Both the position numbers and the translations under genes were made by a program. A stretch of 64,000 bases of DNA, from assembly GCF_050016015.1 (NCBI RefSeq), contig NZ_JBNHEQ010000210.1:1-64000 (forward strand). The letters are read 5' to 3'. Source of the stretch: Trichodesmium sp002260545 (GTDB lineage Bacteria; Cyanobacteriota; Cyanobacteriia; Cyanobacteriales; Microcoleaceae). Below the pieces are notes generated by a model that ran no database searches, was not told the origin of the DNA, and saw only the letters and a program-made list of their open reading frames with translations. Below, one piece after another: positions 9,315 to 19,289 of the stretch (its first letter is position 1; every line of letters begins with the position of its first letter).

Positions 9315-11141
9315 ATGCAAAAAAATAATTATGAATTAAGTTCTAGACTAATTTTATGCATTACTTTATGTCTAGTAATAATTCCAGCTATAGTTTTAGG
9401 ATTTCTGATTCTTAAATATAGTGTCAATGTGCCAATTCAAGACCAATGGCAAATTTCTGCTATCTTTGAAAAATTTAATCAAGGAACTCTATCTTTTAAT
9501 GATTTAATAACACAACACAATGAAAGTCGAAAGTTTTTTCCCAGACTAATTTTTCTGACTTTAGCATTTCTGACTAAATGGAATATTAGATATGAAATGT
9601 TAGTCACATTTTTGCTAGCCTGCATAGTTTCTATAAATATTTATATCTTAAATAGATTAACAATAGGTGGTTCTCAGATCAAAGGTCTAACTATAGCATT
9701 AGTATCTAATATATTTATCTTTTCTGCTGTTCAATATGAAAATTGGTTGTGGGGTATTCAAATAGTTGTTTTTACTCCTATAGTCTGTATTACTACTTGT
9801 ATATTAATTGCTTATTCAAGACTAAATAATCTAGCCAAAATTCTAATTTGTATGGTCTTATCAATCATTAGCACTTTTTCTTATGCTAATGGTTTATTAG
9901 CTTGGGTAATAGTCTTACCAGCGCTAGCTTTAATACAACTAAAATATTGGTCAGATATTAGGAAAAACATAATTTTATATCTACTTTGGATAATTGGATT
10001 TCTAGCCAATATAACCTTTTACTTCCACGATTATCAAAAGCCATTATCTCACCCTAGTCCATTAGAAGCACTTCAATATCCATATCAAACCTTCCAATAT
10101 TTTCTAGCATTTTTAGGTAGTTCTCTAGGAGTTGGTAGTAGTATACAGCCACTCAATAACTCAATTGTTATTGGAGCAGTAATTATTACTCTATTTATTG
10201 GTTTCTGTTCTTATGTCATAAGGCATATTAAAGACTATGAATTGCGACATAAAACTATTGGTTGGATTATGCTTGGTTTTTATGCAGTTATTAGTGCCTT
10301 AGTGACATCTGCTGGTAGAGTAACACTTGGTATAGATCAAGCTCTTTCATCAAGATATACAACATTTTCAACCTACATAATTATCTCCATAATTCATTTA
10401 ATGATAGTTGTGGGAGAAGATGCTATTAAAAAAGAATATTTTTTAATTAATAGAAACTTATTCTCGAAGATTATTTGTTGGTTTCTCGGCATAATAACTG
10501 TTCTCCAAATACATAACTTTACCTATAGTGTAGACAAGATGAAGTCATGGAAACAAGATTTTTTGAAATATAAAGGCTGTTTACTACTAATTGATTTTAC
10601 TCACGATAATTGTCAAAATCTAATTGACCCTTACTATTTTGAATATATAAAAGAACGGGCGAATTACTTAACAGAAATAGGTTTTTTAGAGCCTGGCTTA
10701 ATCGCAACTAATCGGATTCCAGATTTAGTAGATATGAGTAATAGTAGAGAAGTAGAAGGTAATTTTGAGAAGCTAGAATTTATTGGGGGTAATAATTTAT
10801 TAGCGACTGGCTGGGCAATATTTACTGATACAAATTTACCTGTAGATGCAATAGTTCTCAGTTATGATAATTGGCAAGGCGAACCTATTGTTTCTGCTGT
10901 GGCAGATATGACAATGCCAAGACCTTATCTTGTGAAAGAATTTAAGAGTCAAAAATACTTTAAATCAGGATGGCAAAAAGTATTATCTACTCATATGTTT
11001 CCCCAAGGAAATATTCAGGTAAAGGCTTGGGCATTAGATACAAATACAACCAAATTTTATCAAATTCCTGGTACTTATTTAGTTAATAAGAATGGTGAAA
11101 ATATTACTGTCTTGTTTCGGAATCAACCAACCTTGAATTAG
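9315..11141 (+). CDS. Polytopic membrane protein, GT-C glycosyltransferase-like
   Basis: A 608-residue protein with about 10-11 hydrophobic segments in the first 460 residues, then a hydrophilic C-terminal domain (about 465-605). The first extracytoplasmic loop has PIQDQWQ and HNESRKFFPRL. Conserved acidic and basic residues in that loop are typical of GT-C enzymes, which move a sugar from a lipid-linked donor outside the membrane. I recognise no named family, so this is a fold-level guess. It sits among SGNH-type genes, which fits a job in building or decorating surface glycan. It could also be a polymerase- or flippase-like protein. Confidence 0.6.
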   Translation: MQKNNYELSSRLILCITLCLVIIPAIVLGFLILKYSVNVPIQDQWQISAIFEKFNQGTLSFNDLITQHNESRKFFPRLIFLTLAFLTKWNIRYEMLVTFLLACIVSINIYILNRLTIGGSQIKGLTIALVSNIFIFSAVQYENWLWGIQIVVFTPIVCITTCILIAYSRLNNLAKILICMVLSIISTFSYANGLLAWVIVLPALALIQLKYWSDIRKNIILYLLWIIGFLANITFYFHDYQKPLSHPSPLEALQYPYQTFQYFLAFLGSSLGVGSSIQPLNNSIVIGAVIITLFIGFCSYVIRHIKDYELRHKTIGWIMLGFYAVISALVTSAGRVTLGIDQALSSRYTTFSTYIIISIIHLMIVVGEDAIKKEYFLINRNLFSKIICWFLGIITVLQIHNFTYSVDKMKSWKQDFLKYKGCLLLIDFTHDNCQNLIDPYYFEYIKERANYLTEIGFLEPGLIATNRIPDLVDMSNSREVEGNFEKLEFIGGNNLLATGWAIFTDTNLPVDAIVLSYDNWQGEPIVSAVADMTMPRPYLVKEFKSQKYFKSGWQKVLSTHMFPQGNIQVKAWALDTNTTKFYQIPGTYLVNKNGENITVLFRNQPTLN

Positions 11142-12157
11142 ATTAGTAGTTCAATAATTGATAATTGATAATGGATAATTGATAATTACCTCTCCCTCAA
11201 AAGAAGAGGATTGAATAAAAGGAAAATTTTTTCTTGTTTCTCCTTTAAAGGAGAAGCTTTAAACCTTAATTATTCGGTAAGCATTTTCTGGGGAATGCTG
11301 CGCAAACAGCTATTAGCAGTCAGCTATTCCTGCGGAATGCTGCGCAAACAGCAATGAAAATGTATGTGATTTGATAAACTATTAAGGTTGACTAATTGAC
11401 TTTTACCGGGTAATTAATAATTAAACAATTAAATAATTAGACCATTTAGGTTTAAAGCCTCCCCTTTCAAGAGGAAAAAAATAAATCTTTTCCTTATTCG
11501 TCAATCCTCTCCCTAAAAGGGAGAGGTAATTATCAATTATCAATTAATGAATCATACTTTTAATTCTTTTAAATCTCTCAATTACTTTTTCCTCGATTAT
11601 AAAGTAATAAAGCTGTTAACTAAGTTCCTTCGCAGGAGAATAACTAATAGCTGAATGCTGAATGCTTACGTTAGTAGTTATTTTTTGAAGTTATTATATT
11701 TTCAGAGTTAATTTGAGTAGGGGGTTTGCTTCTCGAATCCCTACTACATTAATTAGTGTTTGCTAAAAAAGTATTTTTTAAGGAGTACGGCAGCGGAGAA
11801 TAATTTTTTTGCTGAACTGTTGCCCAAAATGCTAACTTTTTGAGCATAAAGAGCTGAAAAATAGTTAGGGCTTGCTGATTAAATCTAAAACCATTGACAG
11901 GAAATAAGGTGCCTTTTTAGGTCTGGAAAAAGTACAATTTTTTCGTTGTATGTATCTCAAACACCTAGGATTTTAAGTTGACTCATAGCTGAAAAATAAA
12001 GGGATACTTCTTCCTCCTGTCTCGTCGCTAATTCCTCATTCATCCTGACTCCTACCCTCACCCATAAGACTTTTTCAGCAAACTCTAGTTACTTTTTCCA
12101 GACCTAAAAATACTGAAAACTTTATATGTAAATTATTTGATATTTAATCAGCCAGCC
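11142..12157. repeat. Intergenic: nested repeats of families C and D
   Basis: Two bipartite palindromic units lie at about 11186-11278 and, in the other orientation, 11447-11537. Between them GGAATGCTGCGCAAACAGC occurs twice (about 11292 and 11333). Positions 11754-12160 carry family C ends: GTTTGCTAAAAAAGT near 11758, AGGGCTTGCTGA at 11867, TTTTTCAGCAAACTCT ending at 12086, and AATCAGCCAGCCCT ending at 12160. This is best read as one family C element inserted in another. No gene is seen. Confidence 0.65.
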
Positions 12158-13363
12158 CTAATTATCTCTAAAAAAATCATCTATATCTTTTACTAAATAA
12201 TCGAACAAAATATCGGCAGCTAATAAATTTCCAGCACTATTCCAATGGGGTTCCCTCAGTAAGTATAAAGGACGATTATTTTGTTCGATTTTAAATCTAT
12301 CTAACATATTTATATAAGGAATACCATTAGCTGCTAAAAATTTAGTCAAAATTTCTTGCTGACAAGTCAAATTATAAGACTCTCGTTTTAAATCGTCGTA
12401 CTCGGCAAAAATTTCATTTAGTAACTCATCATTAACTTGATATTCGTCAGGATAAATAGCAACTACAAATTCAATATTCCGAGATTTTAGTAATTGTTGC
12501 ATCTCTAAAATACTCTGAAAAATATAGTTGATATTTTTATCCCGCTTACCCTCAAGTAAATCTTTAATCTTACAAAACTTGAGCCGACTTTTTTCTACCC
12601 TTAGAAAAGCTTTCTGAGATAAAATTCCTGGAGATTTTTCCCTTTCAATAATTGGAGATGAGGCTAAATTTAAACTAGCAACTAGAGAACTACTTGGCAA
12701 CTTAGCAGAATCATGTTTAGCCTTTTGTAATTCTTGGTAAACTTTATATTTTTGCTGTAAAAACATTAGTAATCTAGACTTACCAATAATTGGATAACCA
12801 AAAAGAATTAACTCGTCTTTTTTATCTATATCTATATATATGCCATTGACAATAATTCGTTTCCTTTCTGGGTCGGCATCCCGAAAATCATTACCAGCAA
12901 AAAAGCCTAAAACTACTAAGTCTGGATTATATTTTAATCCGTACTTTTTCAACATTGCTAATTGTTCCCCAGTATGAGTTCCGGGATAGCCAACATTAAT
13001 CACTTCTACCTGATTTTGACCATAAAAATTATCAAACTTTTTCTCTAATAAAGCTGTATAATTTCCCTCTTTTCCACCCGCCCAATTAAAAGAGTCACTC
13101 ACAATCAGCAGACGAAATTTATTAGGATCTTTTTCTAAAGAATAATCTTGGTCATTGAAGCCAAACTGATTATTACCATTAATATCAGGTCTCACCCGAA
13201 AACCTAAATCTGGGTCATATTGATACAGACCTTTAAATAGGTATGGTTCAAAAATAATCATCAAAATTTCTACCAATAATAGAGGTATAATTATCCAGGT
13301 AAATGTTAAGAATAAAAAGGTTTTGATTTGTTGGGATTTAATAAATTGGAAATAATTCCTCAT
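12158..13363 (-). CDS. SGNH/GDSL hydrolase-like membrane-anchored protein
   Basis: A 401-residue leftward gene. A hydrophobic anchor covers about residues 14-38. The nucleophile block is LLIVSDSFNWAGG, where the usual GDS is SDS; the Asn block is LGFFAGNDFRDAD; and the C-terminal block is LREPHWNSAGNLLAAD (Glu-x-His). It is the same type as the proteins at 1967 and 7449. The stop lies just inside the end of a family C repeat. As for the others, a glycan esterase or acetyltransferase role is inferred, not shown. Confidence 0.78.
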   Translation of the reverse strand: MRNYFQFIKSQQIKTFLFLTFTWIIIPLLLVEILMIIFEPYLFKGLYQYDPDLGFRVRPDINGNNQFGFNDQDYSLEKDPNKFRLLIVSDSFNWAGGKEGNYTALLEKKFDNFYGQNQVEVINVGYPGTHTGEQLAMLKKYGLKYNPDLVVLGFFAGNDFRDADPERKRIIVNGIYIDIDKKDELILFGYPIIGKSRLLMFLQQKYKVYQELQKAKHDSAKLPSSSLVASLNLASSPIIEREKSPGILSQKAFLRVEKSRLKFCKIKDLLEGKRDKNINYIFQSILEMQQLLKSRNIEFVVAIYPDEYQVNDELLNEIFAEYDDLKRESYNLTCQQEILTKFLAANGIPYINMLDRFKIEQNNRPLYLLREPHWNSAGNLLAADILFDYLVKDIDDFFRDN

Positions 13364-13846
13364 AGAATGACAATTAAGTTATGAATCTGGGATAATATAT
13401 AGCAAGAGTAAATGATTGGTGAAAAAAAATATTGCAACCTATTTAGGTTTGCTATAACATACTCAGAAAAATTACTAAAAATCTCAAGTCTTTATCTTTA
13501 AAGGTTTGAGATTTAATCAGCAAGTCCTAAGTAGAAATGGAGTTTGGAGACCAAACCCCTACGATAAAATATTACAGCCTATGATAGAAATGGGGCTTAG
13601 AGACCAAACCCCTATGATAAAATATTACCGGAAAATTAAGCGTATAAAGCCTCTCCATTCATGGAGAAAAAAGAACAAAATTCCTTTTAGCCAATCCTCT
13701 TCTTTATAAGAAAAGGTAATTATTAATTATTAATTATTAATTATTGAAAACCTATTTAGTGTTGCTATAACATACTAATAAAAATTACTGAAACTGGATC
13801 AAAGTTTCTCTATTTGCCTACTGATAACTGATAACTGATAACTGAA
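13364..13846. repeat. Intergenic: short inverted-repeat derivatives and repeats leading into mfd
   Basis: At 13398-13456 TATAGCAA and TTGCTATA bound a 59-bp derivative of family A. A near-copy of its right end (ACCTATTTAG...TTGCTATAACATACT) recurs at about 13750-13785. Between 13530 and 13630 a unit of about 59 bp (AGAAATGG...GAGACCAAACCCCTA...GATAAAATATTAC) occurs twice in tandem. A palindromic unit lies at about 13640-13712. CTGATAA heptamers at 13819-13844 run into the mfd start. The small open frame at 13506-13709 is made of these repeats and is not called. Confidence 0.65.
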
Positions 13847-16800
13847 ATGACACTATCATCTATTATTAAACTACTTGGTCGATCGCCTCTGACAACCGAA
13901 CTCCTAAATAAACTCCAACAATACCAATGTCTACAACTAAACGGCGCTCCCCGTTTACCCAAAGGTTTAGTCGCATCTACCCTCGCCCAACAACAAGAGC
14001 AAAATTTATTCATTGTCACTGCAACATTAGAAGAGGCGGGGCGGTGGGCAGCACAATTAGAAGCAATAGGATGGCCAACAGTTCACTTTTACCCAACTTC
14101 CGAAGCATCCCCTTACGAACCCTCCTACTCAGAAGAAATGATTTGGGGACAAATGCAGGTATTAGCAGACTTGGTGAGTGAGAATGCCCCAGAAAATGTA
14201 ACTAGCAACGGTAACAGTAGCAATAAAGCAAAAATGGCCGTGGTGGCAACAGAGCGATCGCTCCAACCCCACCTACCTACAGTTAAAAATTTTCAACCCT
14301 ACTGCCTAACCCTCATCCCTGGCATTACCAGTAACTCCAAAATCTTCGATGAAAAACTCGCCCAAATGGGATACGAACGAGTAGCATTAGTTGAAACCGA
14401 AGGTCAGTGGAGTCGCCGGGGAGATATTATAGATATATTTCCCGTCGCCTCAGAATTACCAGTACGCCTAGAATGGTTTGGAGACGAACTAGAAAAAATT
14501 CGGGAATTCGACCCTTCCACCCAACGTTCCCTTGACAAAATTCCCCAAATAGTCTTAACACCTAGAGATTTTAGTCAGTGGGGGTTAGGAAATTTAGAGT
14601 CAATAACCGACTCAACATTTGCTTCTGTATTAGACTACTTGCCAGAAAATACTCTCATTGCCATAGACGAACCAGATCAATGTGCTGCTCATGGCGATCG
14701 CTGGTTTGAACTGGTAGAAGAAAATTGGCAACAACTCAACACCTCGACAAAATTACCAAAAATTCATCGTACCTTTGCCGACTCTCTCACAGAAGTCGAA
14801 TTTTTTCCCAGACTATATTTATCCGAACTTACCAAAGAAACCAAGAGCGAAATTACCGCCGACCTTCCCTATACCCTCAACCTTGCCAGTCGCCCCTTAC
14901 CAGTAATGCCACATCAATACGCGAAACTGGCAGAAAATTTGCGTCAGGAAAGGGAACGTAAACATTCCGTTTTCCTGATTTCCGCTCAACCGTCGCGCTC
15001 AGTTTCTCTACTCCAGGAACACGACTGCCCCGCCCAGTTTATTCCCAACCCCCGCGACTACCCCGCCATTGACAGACTGCAAACCCAATATACTCCCGTC
15101 GCTCTCAAATATAGTGGTTTAGCAGAATTAGAAGGATTTATTTTGCCTACATTCCGGTTAGCACTAATCACCGATAGAGAATTTTACGGGCAACACACCC
15201 TCGCCACTCCCACCTATATTCGCAAACGTCGTCAAGCTGCTTCCAAACAAGTAGACCCCAACAAACTGCAACCAGGAGATTATGTAGTTCACCGCCAACA
15301 TGGTATTGGTAAGTTTGTAAAATTAGAAAGTCTGACTCTAAATAATGAAACCCGTGATTATTTAGCAATTCAATATGCTGACGGTTTGCTCAGAGTTGCC
15401 GCCGACCAACTTGGTTCCCTGTCACGCTTAAGAAGCACCGATAAGAAAAAACCCCAACTCAATAAACTGACTGGCAAAACTTGGGAAAGTACCAAAAATA
15501 AAGTCCGTAAGTCAATCAAAAAATTAGCCGTTGACTTGCTGAAACTGTATGCTCAACGCGCTGAAAAAACAGGTTACAGTTTTCCTATTGACACCCCGTG
15601 GCAAGAAGAAATGGAAGATTCGTTTCCCTACCAACCCACCCCCGATCAGTTGAAAGCAACCCAAGATGTGAAAAGGGATATGGAAAGTGAACGAGCAATG
15701 GATCGTCTGGTTTGCGGTGATGTTGGTTTCGGCAAAACAGAAGTCGCCATCCGAGCAATTTTTAAAGCAGTCACCGCCAACAAACAAGTAGCATTTCTCG
15801 CACCGACAACAGTTTTAACCCAACAACATTATCACACTCTCAAAGAACGTTTTGCTCCCTACCCCATAGAAATAGGTTTACTCAACCGCTTCCGTACTGC
15901 TAATGAAAAGAAAGAAATTCAACGGCGGTTAGCAACAGGGGAATTAGATATTATTGTCGGTACTCACTCTATTTTAAGTAAGACGATCCAGTTTCGGGAG
16001 TTGGGGTTGTTGGTGGTGGATGAGGAACAACGGTTTGGTGTTAACCAGAAGGAAAAAATTAAGGCGCTCAAAGCTCAGGTAGATGTGCTGACACTTACCG
16101 CTACTCCAATTCCCAGAACATTATATATGGCACTTTCAGGGATTCGCGAAATGAGTTTGATTACTACACCACCCCCTTTGCGTCGCCCGATCAAAACTCA
16201 TCTAGCACCCTACGATCTGGAAACTGCTCGCACTGCAATTCGCCAAGAATTAAATCGTGGAGGTCAGGTATTTTATGTAGTGCCACGCATTGAAGGTATT
16301 GAAGAATTAGCAGGAAAATTGCGAGAAATGATTCCCGGAGCCAGAATTAATATCGGTCACGGGCAAATGGATGCAGCAGAGTTGGAGTCAATTATGTTGA
16401 CATTTAGTGCGGGGGAAGCTGACATTTTAGTTTGTACGACAATTATTGAATCTGGTTTAGATATTCCCCGCGTCAACACTATATTAATAGAAGATGCTCA
16501 AAAGTTTGGGTTGTCCCAGTTGTATCAGTTACGGGGAAGGGTTGGTCGTGCGGGAGTGCAAGCTCATGCTTGGTTATTTTATCCGACTACTGCTTCTGGT
16601 GGAGCAGCGCTGACAGATGAGGCGCAAAAACGGTTGCGGGCAATTAAGGAATTTACTCAATTAGGGTCTGGGTATCAGTTGGCAATGCGAGATTTGGAGA
16701 TTCGGGGAGCGGGGGATATTTTGGGAGCAGAGCAGTCTGGTCAGGTGAACACTATCGGATTCGATCTGTATACAGAAATGTTAGAAGAGGCAATTCGGGA

Positions 16801-17287
16801 AATCAAAGGTCAGGAAATTCCTCAAGTTGATGATACACAAATTGACCTGACTTTGACTGCATTCATTCCCGCAGATTATATTCCAGACTTAGACCAAAAA
16901 ATGAGTGCTTATCGATCGGTTGCTGTTGCAAATAGTCGGGAAGAATTGAATCAAATAGAAATTGAGTGGAGCGATCGCTACGGTGCAATTCCGAAAGCTG
17001 GTTTACAGTTATTAAGGATGATGCAATTAAAACAAATTGCTAAAAAATTAGGGTTTTCTCGGATTAAAGTAGAGGGTAAACAACACGTTGTTTTAGAAAC
17101 ACCAATGGAGGAACCTGCATGGAATTTATTGAAGGAGAAATTACCTGGTCATTTACAATCTCGTTTTGTCTTTAGTAAGGGTAAAGTTACAGTCAGAGGA
17201 TTAGGTGTTTTAAGTGCAGATAAACAGTTAGAAAGTTTAATAGATTGGTTGAGTAAAATGGAAGGAGCTTTAGTAATTAATAATTGA
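13847..17287 (+). CDS. mfd: Transcription-repair coupling factor Mfd
   Basis: 1146 residues, normal length for Mfd. The protein removes RNA polymerase stalled at DNA lesions and recruits UvrA/UvrB. The N-terminal UvrB-like part (about 1-370) includes GQWSRRGDIIDIFP. The RNA polymerase-interacting domain follows, with GDYVVHRQHGIGKF near 475-490. The superfamily 2 translocase has Walker A CGDVGFGKTEVAIRA, Walker B VVDEEQRFGV, motif III TLTATPIPRTL and motif VI QLRGRVGRAG. The C-terminal TRCF domain (about 980-1130) closes the protein. CTGATAA heptamer repeats end two bases before the ATG, leaving no Shine-Dalgarno sequence. The stop codon falls inside another heptamer array. Confidence 0.96.
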   Translation: MTLSSIIKLLGRSPLTTELLNKLQQYQCLQLNGAPRLPKGLVASTLAQQQEQNLFIVTATLEEAGRWAAQLEAIGWPTVHFYPTSEASPYEPSYSEEMIWGQMQVLADLVSENAPENVTSNGNSSNKAKMAVVATERSLQPHLPTVKNFQPYCLTLIPGITSNSKIFDEKLAQMGYERVALVETEGQWSRRGDIIDIFPVASELPVRLEWFGDELEKIREFDPSTQRSLDKIPQIVLTPRDFSQWGLGNLESITDSTFASVLDYLPENTLIAIDEPDQCAAHGDRWFELVEENWQQLNTSTKLPKIHRTFADSLTEVEFFPRLYLSELTKETKSEITADLPYTLNLASRPLPVMPHQYAKLAENLRQERERKHSVFLISAQPSRSVSLLQEHDCPAQFIPNPRDYPAIDRLQTQYTPVALKYSGLAELEGFILPTFRLALITDREFYGQHTLATPTYIRKRRQAASKQVDPNKLQPGDYVVHRQHGIGKFVKLESLTLNNETRDYLAIQYADGLLRVAADQLGSLSRLRSTDKKKPQLNKLTGKTWESTKNKVRKSIKKLAVDLLKLYAQRAEKTGYSFPIDTPWQEEMEDSFPYQPTPDQLKATQDVKRDMESERAMDRLVCGDVGFGKTEVAIRAIFKAVTANKQVAFLAPTTVLTQQHYHTLKERFAPYPIEIGLLNRFRTANEKKEIQRRLATGELDIIVGTHSILSKTIQFRELGLLVVDEEQRFGVNQKEKIKALKAQVDVLTLTATPIPRTLYMALSGIREMSLITTPPPLRRPIKTHLAPYDLETARTAIRQELNRGGQVFYVVPRIEGIEELAGKLREMIPGARINIGHGQMDAAELESIMLTFSAGEADILVCTTIIESGLDIPRVNTILIEDAQKFGLSQLYQLRGRVGRAGVQAHAWLFYPTTASGGAALTDEAQKRLRAIKEFTQLGSGYQLAMRDLEIRGAGDILGAEQSGQVNTIGFDLYTEMLEEAIREIKGQEIPQVDDTQIDLTLTAFIPADYIPDLDQKMSAYRSVAVANSREELNQIEIEWSDRYGAIPKAGLQLLRMMQLKQIAKKLGFSRIKVEGKQHVVLETPMEEPAWNLLKEKLPGHLQSRFVFSKGKVTVRGLGVLSADKQLESLIDWLSKMEGALVINN

Positions 17288-17415
17288 TAATGGATAATTG
17301 ATAATTAGGGTTTACTGATTAAATATTAAAGTCTTTAGAGGTAAATGTTTTAGTATTTTTAGGTATCAAAAAGTTTAAGCTTTTAGGTTGCTTATGTTCA
17401 AAAAGTTAGGATTTT

Positions 17416-17543
17416 ATATCAAATCTGCTGGCTTCGGAGTAATAAGAAACCGGGTTTGTGGGAGGTCAATGTTAGTATTGTAGGGTATTTGATACCAACC
17501 CGGTTTCTCTACTTTTTTATACCGATGCTACCGGATTTGATAT
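17416..17543. mobile_element. MITE-like element, family B, nested copy
   Basis: Ends ATATCAAATCTGCTGGCTTCGG and ACCGATGCTACCGGATTTGATAT form an imperfect inverted pair. Inside, AGAAACCGGGTT and AACCCGGTTTCT form a second inverted pair. It lies inside a family C element, so it inserted after it. Confidence 0.6.
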
Positions 17544-17766
17544 TAGCTAAATAAGAGCAGAAAAATCAAGATACGAAATATCCGACTACCTCCTCTATAA
17601 TTTCTATTTATCCTGTACGTCGCCAATCCGACGACTCCCCTACCTGACTGCTGATTCCTAACCTCATCTATAATACTTTTTCAGCAAACCCTCATTAGAC
17701 ATAGTTTTCATTATCCATTATCAATTATCAATTATCAATTATCCATTATCCATTATCCATTAAATT

Positions 17767-17840
17767 ATGACATTTAGTAATTACAAAAATATTGCAGAAG
17801 TAATGAAATAATTTCAAATTCAATATATTGAACTACAATA
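17767..17840 (+). pseudogene. Broken first copy of the PD-(D/E)XK-like gene
   Basis: The ATG and first codons read MTFSNYKNIAEVMK and then hit a stop at codon 15; the sequence continues as FQIQYIEL, matching residues 16-21 of the intact copy at 17937. Only about 24 codons of homology remain. It is flanked by heptamer repeats on both sides, so the rest was probably lost by recombination or slippage. Confidence 0.7.
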
Positions 17841-17936
17841 ACATTGATAATTATAGATACTTTTTATTATCCATTATCAATTATCCATTATCAATTATCA
17901 ATTATCAATTATCAATTATCAATTATCCATTAAATC

Positions 17937-18548
17937 ATGCCATTTAGTAATTACAAAAATATTGAAGCAGTCGTCCAAGAATTTCAAATTCAATATATTT
18001 ATACAAATTTTGTCAATGAAATTAAATTTTCCATAAATCAGAATTTTAGAGAGGAGTTAGATTTTGCAATTTCTAACTTATCTGTATACAGTTCAGAGTA
18101 TGCTATTTGTGAGAATTTAATCTTTCCAATCTTAAGAGAAGTCTGGAAACCCTATTATGACAAATTAATGCTTTGGAGTCATAGGACTTTAACTTATGAT
18201 GAAAAGCTTTCAGGACAACCAGATTATATTGTGGCTAAACTCAGTCCTTTAGGCAGAATGATTTTTGGTAAACCCTATTTTTTAGTGGTTGAAGCAAAGC
18301 AAGATCAATTTGAAGAAGGATGGGGTCAATGTTTGGCTGAATTGTTAGCTGTACAGAAAATTAATAGCAATTTAGAACAAACAATTTTCGGCATTGTTTC
18401 TAATGGTGAAGTTTGGCAATTTGGTAAATTGAAAGGAGATATTTTCACCAGAAATACTGTCAGTTATAACATTGAATCTTTAGACAGATTATTTGCCGTA
18501 GTAAATTATGTATTTCAGCAATGTTTATTGCAGTTAGAGAATGATTGA
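17937..18548 (+). CDS. PD-(D/E)XK nuclease-like protein, tandem copy 1
   Basis: A 203-residue soluble protein. Candidate active-site residues of the PD-(D/E)XK fold are Glu59 (CEN), Asp96 (GQPDY), Glu119-x-Lys121 (VVEAKQD) and a following Gln131 (WGQCLAEL), spaced as in restriction-endonuclease-like proteins. No DNA-recognition or helicase domain is attached and no methyltransferase is next to it, so a classical restriction system is unlikely. The second intact copy (18678-19289) is about 75-80% identical by eye and has all these residues, suggesting that both are functional. Heptamer repeats end about six bases before the ATG. The biological role is unknown. Confidence 0.7.
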   Translation: MPFSNYKNIEAVVQEFQIQYIYTNFVNEIKFSINQNFREELDFAISNLSVYSSEYAICENLIFPILREVWKPYYDKLMLWSHRTLTYDEKLSGQPDYIVAKLSPLGRMIFGKPYFLVVEAKQDQFEEGWGQCLAELLAVQKINSNLEQTIFGIVSNGEVWQFGKLKGDIFTRNTVSYNIESLDRLFAVVNYVFQQCLLQLEND

Positions 18549-18564
18549 AACGGAGGATTAAATT

Positions 18565-18657
18565 ATGCCATTCAGTAATTACAAAAATATTGCAGCAGTC
18601 GCCCAAGAGTTTCAAATTAAGTATATTTCAGCAATTTTTATTGCAGTTAGAGAATGA
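18565..18657 (+). pseudogene. Collapsed copy of the PD-(D/E)XK-like gene
   Basis: The first 21 codons of the gene (MPFSNYKNIAAVAQEFQIKYI) run directly into the last about 30 bases of the same gene, out of frame, and stop after 30 residues. The junction lies at TATTTCAGCAA, which resembles both breakpoints, so an internal deletion of about 515 bases by short homology is the simplest explanation. It keeps the GGAGGATTAAATT leader also present before the next copy. Confidence 0.8.
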
Positions 18658-18677
18658 TTAAAACGGAGGATTAAATT

Positions 18678-19289
18678 ATGCCATTCAGTAACTACAAAAA
18701 TATTGCAGCAGTCGCCCAAGAGTTTCAAATTAAGTATATTTTATCAGATTTTATCAACGAACTTGAACTTGCTGTACCTCAGACTTTTCAAGCAGAACTA
18801 GAATTATTATTTACAGATGGTGTTGTTGATAATTCAGAAGATGCTATTTGTGAAAACCTTATTTATCCAGTGTTAAAAGAAGTCTGGAAAATGTATAGAA
18901 AAAAATTAACTCTTTGGAGTCATCAGACATTAACTTACGATGAAAATCTTTCTGGGCAACCAGATTATATAGTGGCAAAACGCCATCCTTTAACTACAGT
19001 TATTTTTGATAAACCATATTTTTTAGTAGTCGAGGCAAAGCAAGATAAATTTGTAGAAGGATGGGGTCAATGTTTGGCTGAATTAGTTGCAGTACAGAAA
19101 ATTAACAACGATTTAGAACAAACAATTTTTGGTATTGTTTCTAATGGTCAAGTTTGGCAGTTTGGTAAATTGGAAGGAGATATTTTTACCAGAAATATTA
19201 TCAGTTATAATATTGGAGATTTAGAGAGATTATTTGCCGTAGTAAATTATGTGTTTCAGGAATGTTTATTGCAGTTAGAGAATGATTGA
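18678..19289 (+). CDS. PD-(D/E)XK nuclease-like protein, tandem copy 2
   Basis: A 203-residue paralogue of the gene at 17937, same length, with the candidate catalytic set conserved: CEN, GQPDY, VVEAKQD and WGQCLAEL. Differences are spread evenly, with most change in residues 25-50. A good ribosome-binding site (GGAGG, about nine bases before the ATG) is present, which copy 1 lacks. The last about 115 bases of the gene are duplicated downstream. Confidence 0.72.
   Translation: MPFSNYKNIAAVAQEFQIKYILSDFINELELAVPQTFQAELELLFTDGVVDNSEDAICENLIYPVLKEVWKMYRKKLTLWSHQTLTYDENLSGQPDYIVAKRHPLTTVIFDKPYFLVVEAKQDKFVEGWGQCLAELVAVQKINNDLEQTIFGIVSNGQVWQFGKLEGDIFTRNIISYNIGDLERLFAVVNYVFQECLLQLEND

Larger units (their letters stand above)
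17288..17936. repeat. Intergenic: nested family C and B elements, heptamers, broken gene copy
   Basis: Family C spans 17307-17692 (AGGGTTTACTGA ... TCAGCAAACCCT) and contains a family B element at 17416-17543. Heptamers fill 17708-17762 and 17871-17932. Between them sits a broken gene start at 17767-17840, listed separately. Confidence 0.7.

Noticed and set aside
13506..13709. 67-codon open frame upstream of mfd
   Set aside because: It is translated from a tandem dispersed repeat (GAGACCAAACCCCTA) and a palindromic unit, with no ribosome-binding site and no protein-like composition.
17937..19289. Restriction-modification system
   Set aside because: The proteins have a nuclease-like core but there is no methyltransferase or specificity subunit nearby.
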